Source: G963662655 sp963665015
GTDB taxonomy: Bacteria > Cloacimonadota > Cloacimonadia > Cloacimonadales > JAIOQZ01
Length of the DNA: 64,000 nucleotides
Direction of reading: 5' to 3'
NCBI GenBank assembly: GCA_963665015.2
Contig: CAXXSY010000004.1
Span: 1,798,001-1,862,000, forward strand
A model generated the notes under the pieces. It saw only the letters and a list, made by a program, of their open reading frames with translations. It was not told where the DNA came from and made no database searches. Positions 51,202-59,426 of this stretch are shown here, piece after piece. How positions within the stretch are numbered: the stretch's first letter is position 1; every line of letters starts with the position of its first letter. Made by a program: the position numbers and the translations under genes.

Positions 51202-54200
51202 ATGGCAAGACTGTTTGGAAACGAATATCACGAGCATTCCAACACCTGGTATTTCCGGAGCTCCGTTAAGACGCTGAACAGGGAAGAACTCGAATACAAT
51301 CTGTATAAAGACGAGAACGGAAACATTGTTTTCAATTTCGAGGCGGTGGGTGAAAAGAACCTGCGGTTTCCGGGGAAGATAACGATCCTGTACAGCGCCG
51401 ATTCGAAGAAAATCCTTTCCTTTACCTGTTCGGAATGCGATCAGGACGATACATGTCCGCACTACCTGACCGTGCTGGACTACGCCTACCGGTTCCTTTC
51501 CACCGATATCCTTCTGGAGCGCGTCATTCAGACCTACCAGACCCGGCTGTTGCAGTACAACGAATACTGGCAGCGGATCCTGCTCAACACGCAGATATCG
51601 GTCTCCGGCATCTACGACACCAACGACAAGATTCGATTCTATTTCCGGTACTATCGACCGATCGATATCCGGCTCATTTCCATGATTGTCGCGGAACGGG
51701 ATTTGAAGGACACGCCACAAGAGGATATCGACCTGGCGCAAAATCAGATGGACGCCTTTACCAACGAAGAGCTGTACCTCTTGAACATGTTGCAGCAAAA
51801 CAAGTGCTCCTTCAGCCGTGCCGGCGGTTTCTTCACGATCTACAAGCGTGATTTCTATCGCTTTATTCCCATCATGCGTATTCTTCAGAACAAGATATTC
51901 GTCAAAGAAACCGGCGATCGTATCCTGTTCGAAGAGGAGCCGTACCAACTGAGCTTCCTGATCTCGCCGATCGACGATCAGCAATTCCTCTTCAGCGTTG
52001 CGCCGGGCGAGAAGATTTCGGCGTATTTCGTCAATCGCCTCGCGTATATCTTTTTGAAGAACACCCTGCACCACATTCAGTTACCCTTCAAGAAGGAGGT
52101 GACCGAGAAGGTGCTGGGAGACGGATACATACTTCGCAGGGAAGACCTGGTCTATTTCGCATCTGTGGTAACGCATCAGTTGAGCCTGATCCGATGTTAC
52201 CTGGATTTCGATGAATCGATCGACCTTCCCGATCTCTTCGACAGCGCACCCGTGCCCACTTTCAAGCTCAGCAAACAGGAAGAGAACCGGATTCTGATGG
52301 AAGGAATCCTCAACTACGCCGACAACGTGCCGGTGCCCATGTCCGTAATATTCTATCCGGCAGAGTTGGTTCGCTATGATCAGAATCAACGCGAGACCTG
52401 GTTTTACATCCCGCCTCAGATACGGTATCAGATCGAACATTTCCTGGCAAAGCTTCCACAGGCGAGTTCGGAACAGCGTGACTATGAACTGAAGATGCAC
52501 TTCGAGGGCGAGGACGAGATCGACATGCTCAAGAAGACAATCTTCGAAGAGACTGACCCAAGCTGGAACATCCAGCTATCCGACGAGCTCAAGAAGGAAT
52601 TTATCTACAAGGTCACGCTTCAGCCAACGATCCGGGCGAAGACCACCGATCAGATCGACTGGTTCGAGTACGAGGTGACCTATCAATACAAGGAGCTTGT
52701 GTTTACGCACGAGGACTTGAAGAAGTTCTTCAGACGGAAAGAAAAATTCCTCAAGCTCGAGGACGGAAGGCTGCTCTATTTCACCAATCAGGAGACGTTC
52801 CGCGACGTCGAGCGTTTGATGAAACGAAGCCAGAACACGGGCGGCGACTACTACAAGCTGTCAGTCTATAACATCCCGTATATCTATCAATTGACCTCGA
52901 TTCGAGAGGGAATCCATATCCAGGGCGACGAGTATCTGCAAAACATGTTCGAGGCGATCCTGGCACGAAAAATGGATGAAGACACCACGGTTCCGCATGT
53001 CCTCATGCCGGTGATGAGGAGTTACCAGAAGGCAGGATTCCAGTGGCTCAAGATGCTCCAGAACTTCCATCTGGGCGGAATCCTGGCGGACGATATGGGA
53101 CTGGGTAAGACGATCCAGGCGATTTCGGTCCTCTCGGAACTTCACGCCAATACTATGTCTCTGGTGATTTGCCCCAAAACTTTGCTTTACAACTGGGCTG
53201 CGGAGATCGAGAAATTCAATCCCAGCCTGAACTATATCATTTACGAAGGCAACAAGGAAGAACGTGCCGCTCTGCTCGAGACAAGCAATGTGCAGATATT
53301 TATAGCTTCCTATTCGATCATCATGAACGACCTGGAGGAGTTGCAGAGCATCTTCTTCAACTACGTCATCCTCGACGAGGCACAGCACATCAAGAACGCC
53401 GGCGCGCTACGCTCCAAGGCGATCAAGAAGCTCAACGCGCGCTATAGGCTTGCACTCACCGGAACGCCGATGGAGAATAATCCCACCGAGCTGTGGTCGA
53501 TCTTCGACTTCCTGCTCCCGGGATACCTGCCTTCGCCGCGCAAATTCAAGTCGGAATACGTGTCGCCGCTCCTCGAGAAACACGAGAAGCAGGAGCACCT
53601 GGCAGCGTTGATCTCACCCTTCATCCTGAGAAGGAAGAAGAAGGACGTGCTCATCGAGCTGCCCGACAAGCAGGAGCAGATTTCCTACTGCCGCATGTCG
53701 CCGCTGCAAGAGAAGCTTTACGTCGAGGTAATCGAGTCCGTGAAGAAGAACTTCATCAACCGGTACAACCAGATAGATACGGGCAATTACATCCATGTAC
53801 TGGCAGCGCTTACGAAGCTCCGGCAGATATGCAATCATCCGGCGTTGGTGCAGAAAGACCTCAAAACCCTCTCCGATCTATCCGGCAAGATGGAGCAGTT
53901 GATGATCATCCTCGAGGATGCGATCGAGAGCGGACGCAAGGTGCTGGTGTTCAGTCAGTTCGTGGAGACCCTGAAATTGATCCGGCAGTATCTTGCGAAA
54001 AAACGGATTGTCTTCGAATACATGGACGGCGATACCAAGCTGCGTCACAAGCGAGTCGATAACTTCAACAACAATGCCAACGTCCGCGCCTTTCTCATCA
54101 GCCTCAAGACTGGTGGATTCGGCTTGAATCTTACCGCTGCCGACACGGTGGTGCTGGTCGATCCATGGTGGAATCCCATGGGCGAGAATCAGGCGATCGA

Positions 54201-54411
54201 CCGCGCGCATCGCATCGGCCAGACCAAGAAGGTGAATGTTTACAAGCTCATTACGCTCGGGTCCGTGGAGGAGAAGATTCTCAACCTTCAGCGCGACAAG
54301 ATCGAGATGTTCGAGAACATCATCGAGGGCGGCCAGAATATTTTACGGAAACTCGATGTGGATGAACTCAGAAACCTGTTCGAATACACGGCAGGGGAGG
54401 GGCATATATGA
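51202..54411 (+). CDS. SNF2-family DEAD/DEAH-type ATPase with SWIM-like zinc motif
   Basis: A 1069-residue DNA-dependent ATPase. Residues 70-100 contain a SWIM-like zinc site (FTCSECDQDDTCPHYL). A long family-specific region follows, then the SNF2 core with motif I ADDMGLGKTIQ (Lys636), motif II DEAQHIKN (Asp725), RLALTGTPMENN and a helicase C-terminal lobe (VFSQFVETLKLIRQYL, GGFGLNLTAADTVVLVDPWW, AIDRAHRIGQTKKVNVYKL). Bacterial members translocate along DNA or remodel protein-DNA complexes; the exact role is not known. AAGGGAAGG lies before the start. It overlaps yjbQ by 4 bases. Confidence 0.93.
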   Translation: MARLFGNEYHEHSNTWYFRSSVKTLNREELEYNLYKDENGNIVFNFEAVGEKNLRFPGKITILYSADSKKILSFTCSECDQDDTCPHYLTVLDYAYRFLSTDILLERVIQTYQTRLLQYNEYWQRILLNTQISVSGIYDTNDKIRFYFRYYRPIDIRLISMIVAERDLKDTPQEDIDLAQNQMDAFTNEELYLLNMLQQNKCSFSRAGGFFTIYKRDFYRFIPIMRILQNKIFVKETGDRILFEEEPYQLSFLISPIDDQQFLFSVAPGEKISAYFVNRLAYIFLKNTLHHIQLPFKKEVTEKVLGDGYILRREDLVYFASVVTHQLSLIRCYLDFDESIDLPDLFDSAPVPTFKLSKQEENRILMEGILNYADNVPVPMSVIFYPAELVRYDQNQRETWFYIPPQIRYQIEHFLAKLPQASSEQRDYELKMHFEGEDEIDMLKKTIFEETDPSWNIQLSDELKKEFIYKVTLQPTIRAKTTDQIDWFEYEVTYQYKELVFTHEDLKKFFRRKEKFLKLEDGRLLYFTNQETFRDVERLMKRSQNTGGDYYKLSVYNIPYIYQLTSIREGIHIQGDEYLQNMFEAILARKMDEDTTVPHVLMPVMRSYQKAGFQWLKMLQNFHLGGILADDMGLGKTIQAISVLSELHANTMSLVICPKTLLYNWAAEIEKFNPSLNYIIYEGNKEERAALLETSNVQIFIASYSIIMNDLEELQSIFFNYVILDEAQHIKNAGALRSKAIKKLNARYRLALTGTPMENNPTELWSIFDFLLPGYLPSPRKFKSEYVSPLLEKHEKQEHLAALISPFILRRKKKDVLIELPDKQEQISYCRMSPLQEKLYVEVIESVKKNFINRYNQIDTGNYIHVLAALTKLRQICNHPALVQKDLKTLSDLSGKMEQLMIILEDAIESGRKVLVFSQFVETLKLIRQYLAKKRIVFEYMDGDTKLRHKRVDNFNNNANVRAFLISLKTGGFGLNLTAADTVVLVDPWWNPMGENQAIDRAHRIGQTKKVNVYKLITLGSVEEKILNLQRDKIEMFENIIEGGQNILRKLDVDELRNLFEYTAGEGHI

Positions 54412-54824
54412 AAAGCTATCGCAAGGAATTGTGGTTCGAGACGCCTACCCGTCGCAAGATGGTTCATATTACACCGCAGATCGAGGAATGCCTCAGAGAG
54501 AGCGGTGTCAGGGAAGGACTGTGTTTGGTCAATGCCATGCACATCACTTCTAGTGTCTTCATCAACGACAACGAGCCCGGTCTGCACGCGGATTATGAGA
54601 AGTGGCTGGAGAAACTCGCGCCCGAGAAGCCGCACAACCAGTACGCCCACAACGGTTTTGAGGACAACGCCGACGCGCATTTGAAGCGTATGGTCATGGG
54701 CAGGGAAGTCGTGGTGGCGGTAACCGGGGGAAAGCTTGATTTCGGTCCGTGGGAAGCGATCTTTTACGGTGAATTCGATGGGAAACGTCGTAAACGCGTG
54801 CTGGTGAAGATCATCGGCGAGTGA
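54408..54824 (+). CDS. YjbQ/UPF0047 family protein
   Basis: A 138-residue protein of the secondary thiamine-phosphate synthase (YjbQ) family, named from weak complementation of thiE mutants. Family motifs: GLCLVNAMHITSSVFIND, the metal-site block HNQYAHNGFEDNADAHLK, and GKLDFGPWEAIFYGEFDG. Normal length. Its start overlaps the SNF2-family stop. Confidence 0.9.
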   Translation: MKSYRKELWFETPTRRKMVHITPQIEECLRESGVREGLCLVNAMHITSSVFINDNEPGLHADYEKWLEKLAPEKPHNQYAHNGFEDNADAHLKRMVMGREVVVAVTGGKLDFGPWEAIFYGEFDGKRRKRVLVKIIGE

Positions 54825-54889
54825 GTTGACGAAAACCTGAAAAAAAGCTTGTCAATCCGGCATCGATTTTCAAATTGGTCTTTCAGCGT

Positions 54890-54967
54890 CGGGATGTAGC
54901 GCAGTTCGGCTAGCGTACTCGAATGGGGTTCGAGCGGTCGCAGGTTCAAATCCTGTCATCCCGACCA
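54890..54967 (+). tRNA. tRNA-Pro (anticodon GGG)
   Basis: A complete cloverleaf is visible. The acceptor stem CGGGATG pairs with CATCCCG, and the D-arm GCGC with GCGT. The anticodon stem CTCGA/TCGAG holds the loop ATGGGGT with anticodon GGG at 54925-54927. The T-arm GCAGG-TTCAAAT-CCTGT follows. The discriminator A and the CCA end (54965-54967) are encoded. Confidence 0.95.
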
Positions 54968-55030
54968 TTTTTGTTGCCTAAATCCTTTGTTTTCAGTAAA
55001 TTGCGCAATTCCAGAAAATCCCGAAAATCG

Positions 55031-55625
55031 TGTAAAGTGACACCTTCTGTAAAGTGACACCTTCATTTTCCACTTTGTGACAGCATGTTTTCCTTACTGT
55101 AAAGTGACACCTTCATTTTCCACTTTGTGACAGCATGTTTTCCTTAATTCCAGTTCTTGAAGTGACAGGAAATGCCTTTATCTCTCGCCCAAACAAACAC
55201 ATCATCGCAGTCGTTCTTCCAAGTTGCAAGTGACGGCAGTCTTTCCTTCCAGTGACGGCAGTTTTTCCTTAAGGAAAACATGCTGTCACTTTTCGTGTTC
55301 AAGAGCTTCAGAAACTCCTGCTCATTTTTCAATGACTTACGAAAACTTCCAGTGATTGCAGTCTTTCCATTCCGCCCGATGGAAATTGTGACGTCACTTT
55401 TTCCACATCGCAAAAACGCTCAGTTATCTCACGCAATATCAATGATATGCTGAAACTTCCAGTGACGGCAATTTTTCCATCGTTTCGAGCCGTTTTCCAG
55501 TTGTTGCAATGGCTTAGAGACCCGAATGTCATTCATGCGGAGACCAGCTATCTTTGTTTCAGTCTGTAAGTTACAGCCAAACTGCAAGTGACGGCAGTTT
55601 TTCCTTAAGGAAAACATGCTGGCAC
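55031..55625. repeat. Array of about 14 GTGAC-centred repeats, including a 50-bp tandem duplication
   Basis: The core pattern is AGTGACGGCAGTTTTTCC or a variant (GTGACACC..ATTTTCC, GTGACAGCATGTTTTCC). Forward copies start near 55037, 55054, 55077, 55104, 55127, 55162, 55230, 55252, 55352, 55462 and 55588. Inverted or palindromic copies lie at 55273-55290, 55381-55398 and 55609-55625. Two 50-bp units (55047-55096 and 55097-55146) are identical. The palindrome TTTTCCTTAAGGAAAA occurs at 55263-55278 and 55599-55614. Short frames on the minus strand only reflect the repeats. Confidence 0.8.
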
Positions 55626-56139
55626 AAATGAAGCTATTGTCCTCTAACAACAGAGACCGCAATCATAAGGCTCCAAATCAGCACGAAATCAATGCCACGA
55701 ATTTGCCAGAGCTTGCCAAGAATGTGAGAACATGACCGAAATGCAGGCTGAGAAGGGATGTGAGACCGTTCTCTGTCCGATTCGTTCTCAGGATAATGGC
55801 GAGAATTTGCCATTATCTTGATACTTCTCCGTTAACCTCTCGTCGTTACATAGAGATAACCGCGAAACACGCTGATATCCGGTATCACGCTCGTGGCAAG
55901 CCAGCAGGCATCGTGATACAATTTGCCACGAAAAGTGATACTTTTTGCCAAATCGCGTGTCACTTCACACTTCACATTCATATGAAAAAATGGGGGTATG
56001 CGTGTGGAAAAATTCTTCTTGACACACAAAGTGACCCGGTGTACCGTTGTACCATAACAGTGTATAGGTGCGAGATGAAGATTCGCTTTATTCGTTGACA
56101 GCGGAATCGATAATGATTTGATAAATCAAAGGAGGAATT
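55626..56139. other. Gene-free region between the repeat array and sppA
   Basis: No gene is supported. The stretch has scattered AATTTGCCA and AAAGTGAYAC/AAAGTGACCC words related to the array (for example near 55933 and 56029). TTGACA boxes at 56019-56024 and 56095-56100 may belong to promoters of the sppA gene, but neither has a good -10 at the right distance. Confidence 0.45.
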
Positions 56140-58524
56140 ATGAAAAGATTGTGGCTTGCTTCAGCCTTTTTGCTGATTGGTATGCTGGCACTCGGTGCGA
56201 CAGATGTCGATTGGGAGCAGATCAGCGCGAAATATTTTTCGGTGGCGAACACCGACGGTATGCAGGTGACCCGTGTCAATCCTGCCGGACTCGCCTACGG
56301 AAGAGCAGGCGGTTTCGGGTACCAGGCGATGTACGACAAGGAGGGATTTCTTCGCGACTACACGCTTTATTTCAACTCCGACAACCTCGGCTACAGCTAT
56401 CGTCGTAGCGAAGGCACAGACTATCACAGGCTTTCATCCGCCGCTGAGGTTTTTAACAACTTCTATCTGGGTTCCCACTGGGACTGGGTCGAGGACCACT
56501 TCGCAGATGGATCGGCAGGATTTTCGATGCTCTATCGCCCCATCGACTGGGTATCCGTCGGCGGTACGGCGCAGATATTGAATAACTCGGAAGAGCATGT
56601 CTATCGCGCCGGTCTGGGATTGAGACCGCTGATCGACCGCGTTACCCTCACCGCCGATATAGTATACACCGACGACGAGTGGAGCGATCCGATCTACGGC
56701 ATCCAGGTCGAGCCGGTCAACGGTCTCTACATGGGTGCGTCGTACGAATCGGACAGCGAGACCGTCGGGCTGAGCATCGCGCTCTCGGCCGACAATTCGC
56801 AGGTCGGAACAATCGGCTACACGAACGACGACAACAAGTTCGTGAACGGCGAGATGTTCGTACACCTTTCGGACAGGCAGTACCGCAAGCCGTGCATCAT
56901 GTTTTTCAAGAAGAAATACTACGACTGGAATATGCGTGGCGAGGTGGTCGAGCGTGAAGCGGTTTCCAACTTCGGCATGATTCGGATTATCGACGACGAG
57001 CAGATTCGGCTGGTCAAGATGATCGACAAGATACGCACGCTCCGCGACGACGAGCATGTTGACGGGCTCCTGATCCGCAGCAGCAACCTGTCCGCCAACT
57101 TTGCCAACTACTACGAATTGCGCGAAGAACTATTGCGGTTCAAGGATGCGGGTAAGGAGATCGTCTTCTACTTCGACTCGATATCCAATTCGCACTACGC
57201 GTTCGCCGCGTCGGTCGCGGATCGCATTTACATGAATCCGGTGGGCGAGGTCGATCTGCGCGGACTCTCGATGTCGATGCCCTACCTGAAAGACCTGCTG
57301 GCAGCGCTTGGGATCGAGGTGATCAACTTCCAGAGTCACGAGTACAAGACCGCGGGTAACATGTTCTCCGAAAACGGCATGACCGAAGCCGAGCGGGAAG
57401 CGCTCACAACCGTTCTGGACGGCATCTACGACGAGTTTGTCGCTATGATCGAATCGGGTCGCGGAGGCAAGCTGAGCGCGGACGCCCGGAAACTGATCGA
57501 CCAGGGTCCTTATCGCGCAGACCAGGCATTCGATCTGGGGTTGATCGACGGTATCATCTATAACGACGAAATCCTCGAGACGCTGGCCGACAACGCCATG
57601 TTCTATCCTCGCTATACCAGCAAGCCCATGCCTGTCGAGTGGGCGATGGACTCCGAGAAAAATGTCGCGCTAATCTATGCCGTGGGTGATATCCACACCG
57701 GCTCAGGTAAACCCGGCAAGAGTATCGGTTCCGACACGATGTGCAAGGCGATCCGCGAAGCACGAAAGAATCCGATGATCAAGGGTCTGATCGTGCGCGT
57801 CAACAGCGGCGGCGGATCGGCGCTGGCATCGGATATGATTGCGCGTGAGATCAAGCTGTTCAAAGAGACCGGACGCCCGGTGATCTTCAGCTTTGGCGCG
57901 GTCGCCGGATCGGGCGGATACTACATCGCTGTCTATGGCGACGAGATCATCGCCGATCCCATGACCATCACCGGTTCGATCGGTGTTATGGGCGTCATAC
58001 CCAACATCGAGGAGTTACTGAAGAAGATCAAGGTCAACATAGACACCATCCGCAGGGGAGAGCATGCCGACATCGGAAGCCTGACCCGCAAGATGACCGA
58101 CGAGGAGAAAGATAAACTCAACGACACCATCGGCTACTACTACGATGTGTTCGTCAAGCATGTCGCCGATGGTCGCGGCATGACGGTTGAAGAGGTTCAC
58201 GCGATCGCGCAGGGTCGCATCTGGACCGGTCGTCAGGCACTCGAAAATGGTCTTGTCGATGATCTGGGTGGGCTGCACACCGCATTCGAGCACATGATGG
58301 AGCGGCTCGGTGTCAAGAAGCTCAATCTGATCGAATACCCAGCGGACAAGGGCGGGCTCACCGTGAAAACGGATACGGACTTGCTCAGCAGTGTCGGAAT
58401 AAAAACGCAACTGCCGCTGCCGGACGAGATGACCCAGTTGATCGAAAAGACCGAAAGATACATGAAGATGTCGGATAACGGTGTCCTCTACCTGATGCCG
58501 TTCGATGTGGAATCGATCGAGTAA
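56140..58524 (+). CDS. sppA: Signal peptide peptidase SppA with N-terminal beta-barrel-like domain
   Basis: A 794-residue protein. The signal peptide (LWLASAFLLIGMLALGA) is followed by about 240 residues of alternating beta strands that resemble outer-membrane barrels (RVNPAGLAYGRAGGFGYQAMY; FSMLYRPIDWVSVGGTAQIL; YMGASYESDSETVGLSIAL). From about residue 280 there is a two-domain, 67K-type SppA protease. The Lys of the dyad is Lys403 (HEYKTAGNMFSENGMTEAER) and the nucleophile is Ser591 (GAVAGSGGYY). Conventional SppA is about 600 residues with one N-terminal membrane helix, so the barrel-like part is extra. It probably degrades signal peptides or envelope proteins; location in the outer membrane is inferred. 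AAAGGAGG precedes the start. Confidence 0.88.
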   Translation: MKRLWLASAFLLIGMLALGATDVDWEQISAKYFSVANTDGMQVTRVNPAGLAYGRAGGFGYQAMYDKEGFLRDYTLYFNSDNLGYSYRRSEGTDYHRLSSAAEVFNNFYLGSHWDWVEDHFADGSAGFSMLYRPIDWVSVGGTAQILNNSEEHVYRAGLGLRPLIDRVTLTADIVYTDDEWSDPIYGIQVEPVNGLYMGASYESDSETVGLSIALSADNSQVGTIGYTNDDNKFVNGEMFVHLSDRQYRKPCIMFFKKKYYDWNMRGEVVEREAVSNFGMIRIIDDEQIRLVKMIDKIRTLRDDEHVDGLLIRSSNLSANFANYYELREELLRFKDAGKEIVFYFDSISNSHYAFAASVADRIYMNPVGEVDLRGLSMSMPYLKDLLAALGIEVINFQSHEYKTAGNMFSENGMTEAEREALTTVLDGIYDEFVAMIESGRGGKLSADARKLIDQGPYRADQAFDLGLIDGIIYNDEILETLADNAMFYPRYTSKPMPVEWAMDSEKNVALIYAVGDIHTGSGKPGKSIGSDTMCKAIREARKNPMIKGLIVRVNSGGGSALASDMIAREIKLFKETGRPVIFSFGAVAGSGGYYIAVYGDEIIADPMTITGSIGVMGVIPNIEELLKKIKVNIDTIRRGEHADIGSLTRKMTDEEKDKLNDTIGYYYDVFVKHVADGRGMTVEEVHAIAQGRIWTGRQALENGLVDDLGGLHTAFEHMMERLGVKKLNLIEYPADKGGLTVKTDTDLLSSVGIKTQLPLPDEMTQLIEKTERYMKMSDNGVLYLMPFDVESIE

Positions 58525-58543
58525 TCAGAAGCATAGTATCATC

Positions 58544-58571
58544 AAAGGCAGGTTTGACGACCTGCCTTTTT
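58544..58571 (+). terminator. Rho-independent terminator of sppA
   Basis: AAAGGCAGG (58544-58552), loop TTTGACGA, CCTGCCTTT (58561-58569), followed by more T. The perfect 9-bp stem lies 20 bases after the stop. Confidence 0.92.
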
Positions 58572-58579
58572 GTTTGAAG

Positions 58580-59218
58580 CAGGATAGGCAGGATCGGGGA
58601 AATGAACAGGATGGGGAGGAAGTTGCTCTCTGATGGTCCGCCAAGCTCCAGCTTGGCATCCCCGGAACGCGGACGTCCTCGTCCGCATCCCTTCATCTGT
58701 CTGAACCAGGATTTACAGGATTTGCATGATTATCAGGATGGGGAGAGCTGGTTCGCAGGCACCCTTGCCTGCATCTCTATAAACCGATTTCTGAATGTCT
58801 GAGCTTACATGTAGCATTCGCTCGTAAATGCCAGATAGCGAAGCGAGGTCTTCCGAATGTTGGTTTTCCTTGTCGGAAACAGGATAGGCAGGATCAGGGA
58901 AATGAACAGGATGGGGAGGAAGTTACTCTCTGATGGTCCGCCAAGCTCCAGCTTGGCATCCCCGGAACGCGGACGTCCTCGTCCGCATCCCTTCATCTGT
59001 CTGAACCAGGATTTACAGGATTTGCATGATTATCAGGATGGGGAGGACGTGGTACGCAGGCACCCTTGCCTGCATCTCTATAAACCGGTTTCTGAATGTC
59101 TGAGCTTGCGTGTAGCATTTGCTCGCAAATGCCAGATAGCGAAGCGAGGTCTTCCGAATGTTGGTTTTCCTTGTCGGAAACAGGATTGGCAAGATCAGGG
59201 AAATGAACAGGATGGGGA
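58580..59218. repeat. 300-bp tandem duplication of intergenic repeat modules
   Basis: Copy 1 (58580-58879) and copy 2 (58880-59180) are nearly identical, and a third partial copy covers about 59181-59218. Each unit starts CAGGATAGGCAGGATC. It contains the hairpin GCCAAGCTCCAGCTTGGC, the hairpin GCGGACGTCCTCGTCCGC, GCAGGCACCCTTGCCTGC and a GGTCTTCCGAATGTTGG end. Open frames inside it are simply read-through of the repeat on both strands. Confidence 0.88.
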
Positions 59219-59426
59219 GGTGATGGTCGGGGACGTCCGTGTTCGTGAAAAAACACTCCACGCAAGTAGAACGGGCTATTTTATCTATCCACCAAAATTG
59301 CATCAGCAAGCTGGCGATCCGCTTTCGCTATTTCGCTACGCGAAAGCCAGTTATCCACTAACATAATCCCGATTTATCGGGATTACAACGTTCATGGGTA
59401 TCGTTTTCGCTTCGCGAAAGCCGAAC
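59219..59426. other. Intergenic tail of the repeat region
   Basis: No gene is seen. Two short GC-poor inverted words, ATCCCGATTTATCGGGAT (59367-59384) and CGCTACGCGAAAGCC/CGCTTCGCGAAAGCC (near 59333 and 59408), could form a hairpin and a direct repeat. The first may terminate transcripts coming from either side. Confidence 0.45.

Noticed and set aside
55144..55662. Three short open frames on the minus strand with recurring SLRKNCRHWK-like peptides
   Set aside because: The recurring peptide comes directly from the DNA repeats. No ribosome-binding site is present and the frames overlap one another.
58602..59366. Pairs of open frames in the duplicated intergenic repeats
   Set aside because: They are translations of hairpin modules present many times in the window and on both strands, with no initiation signals.
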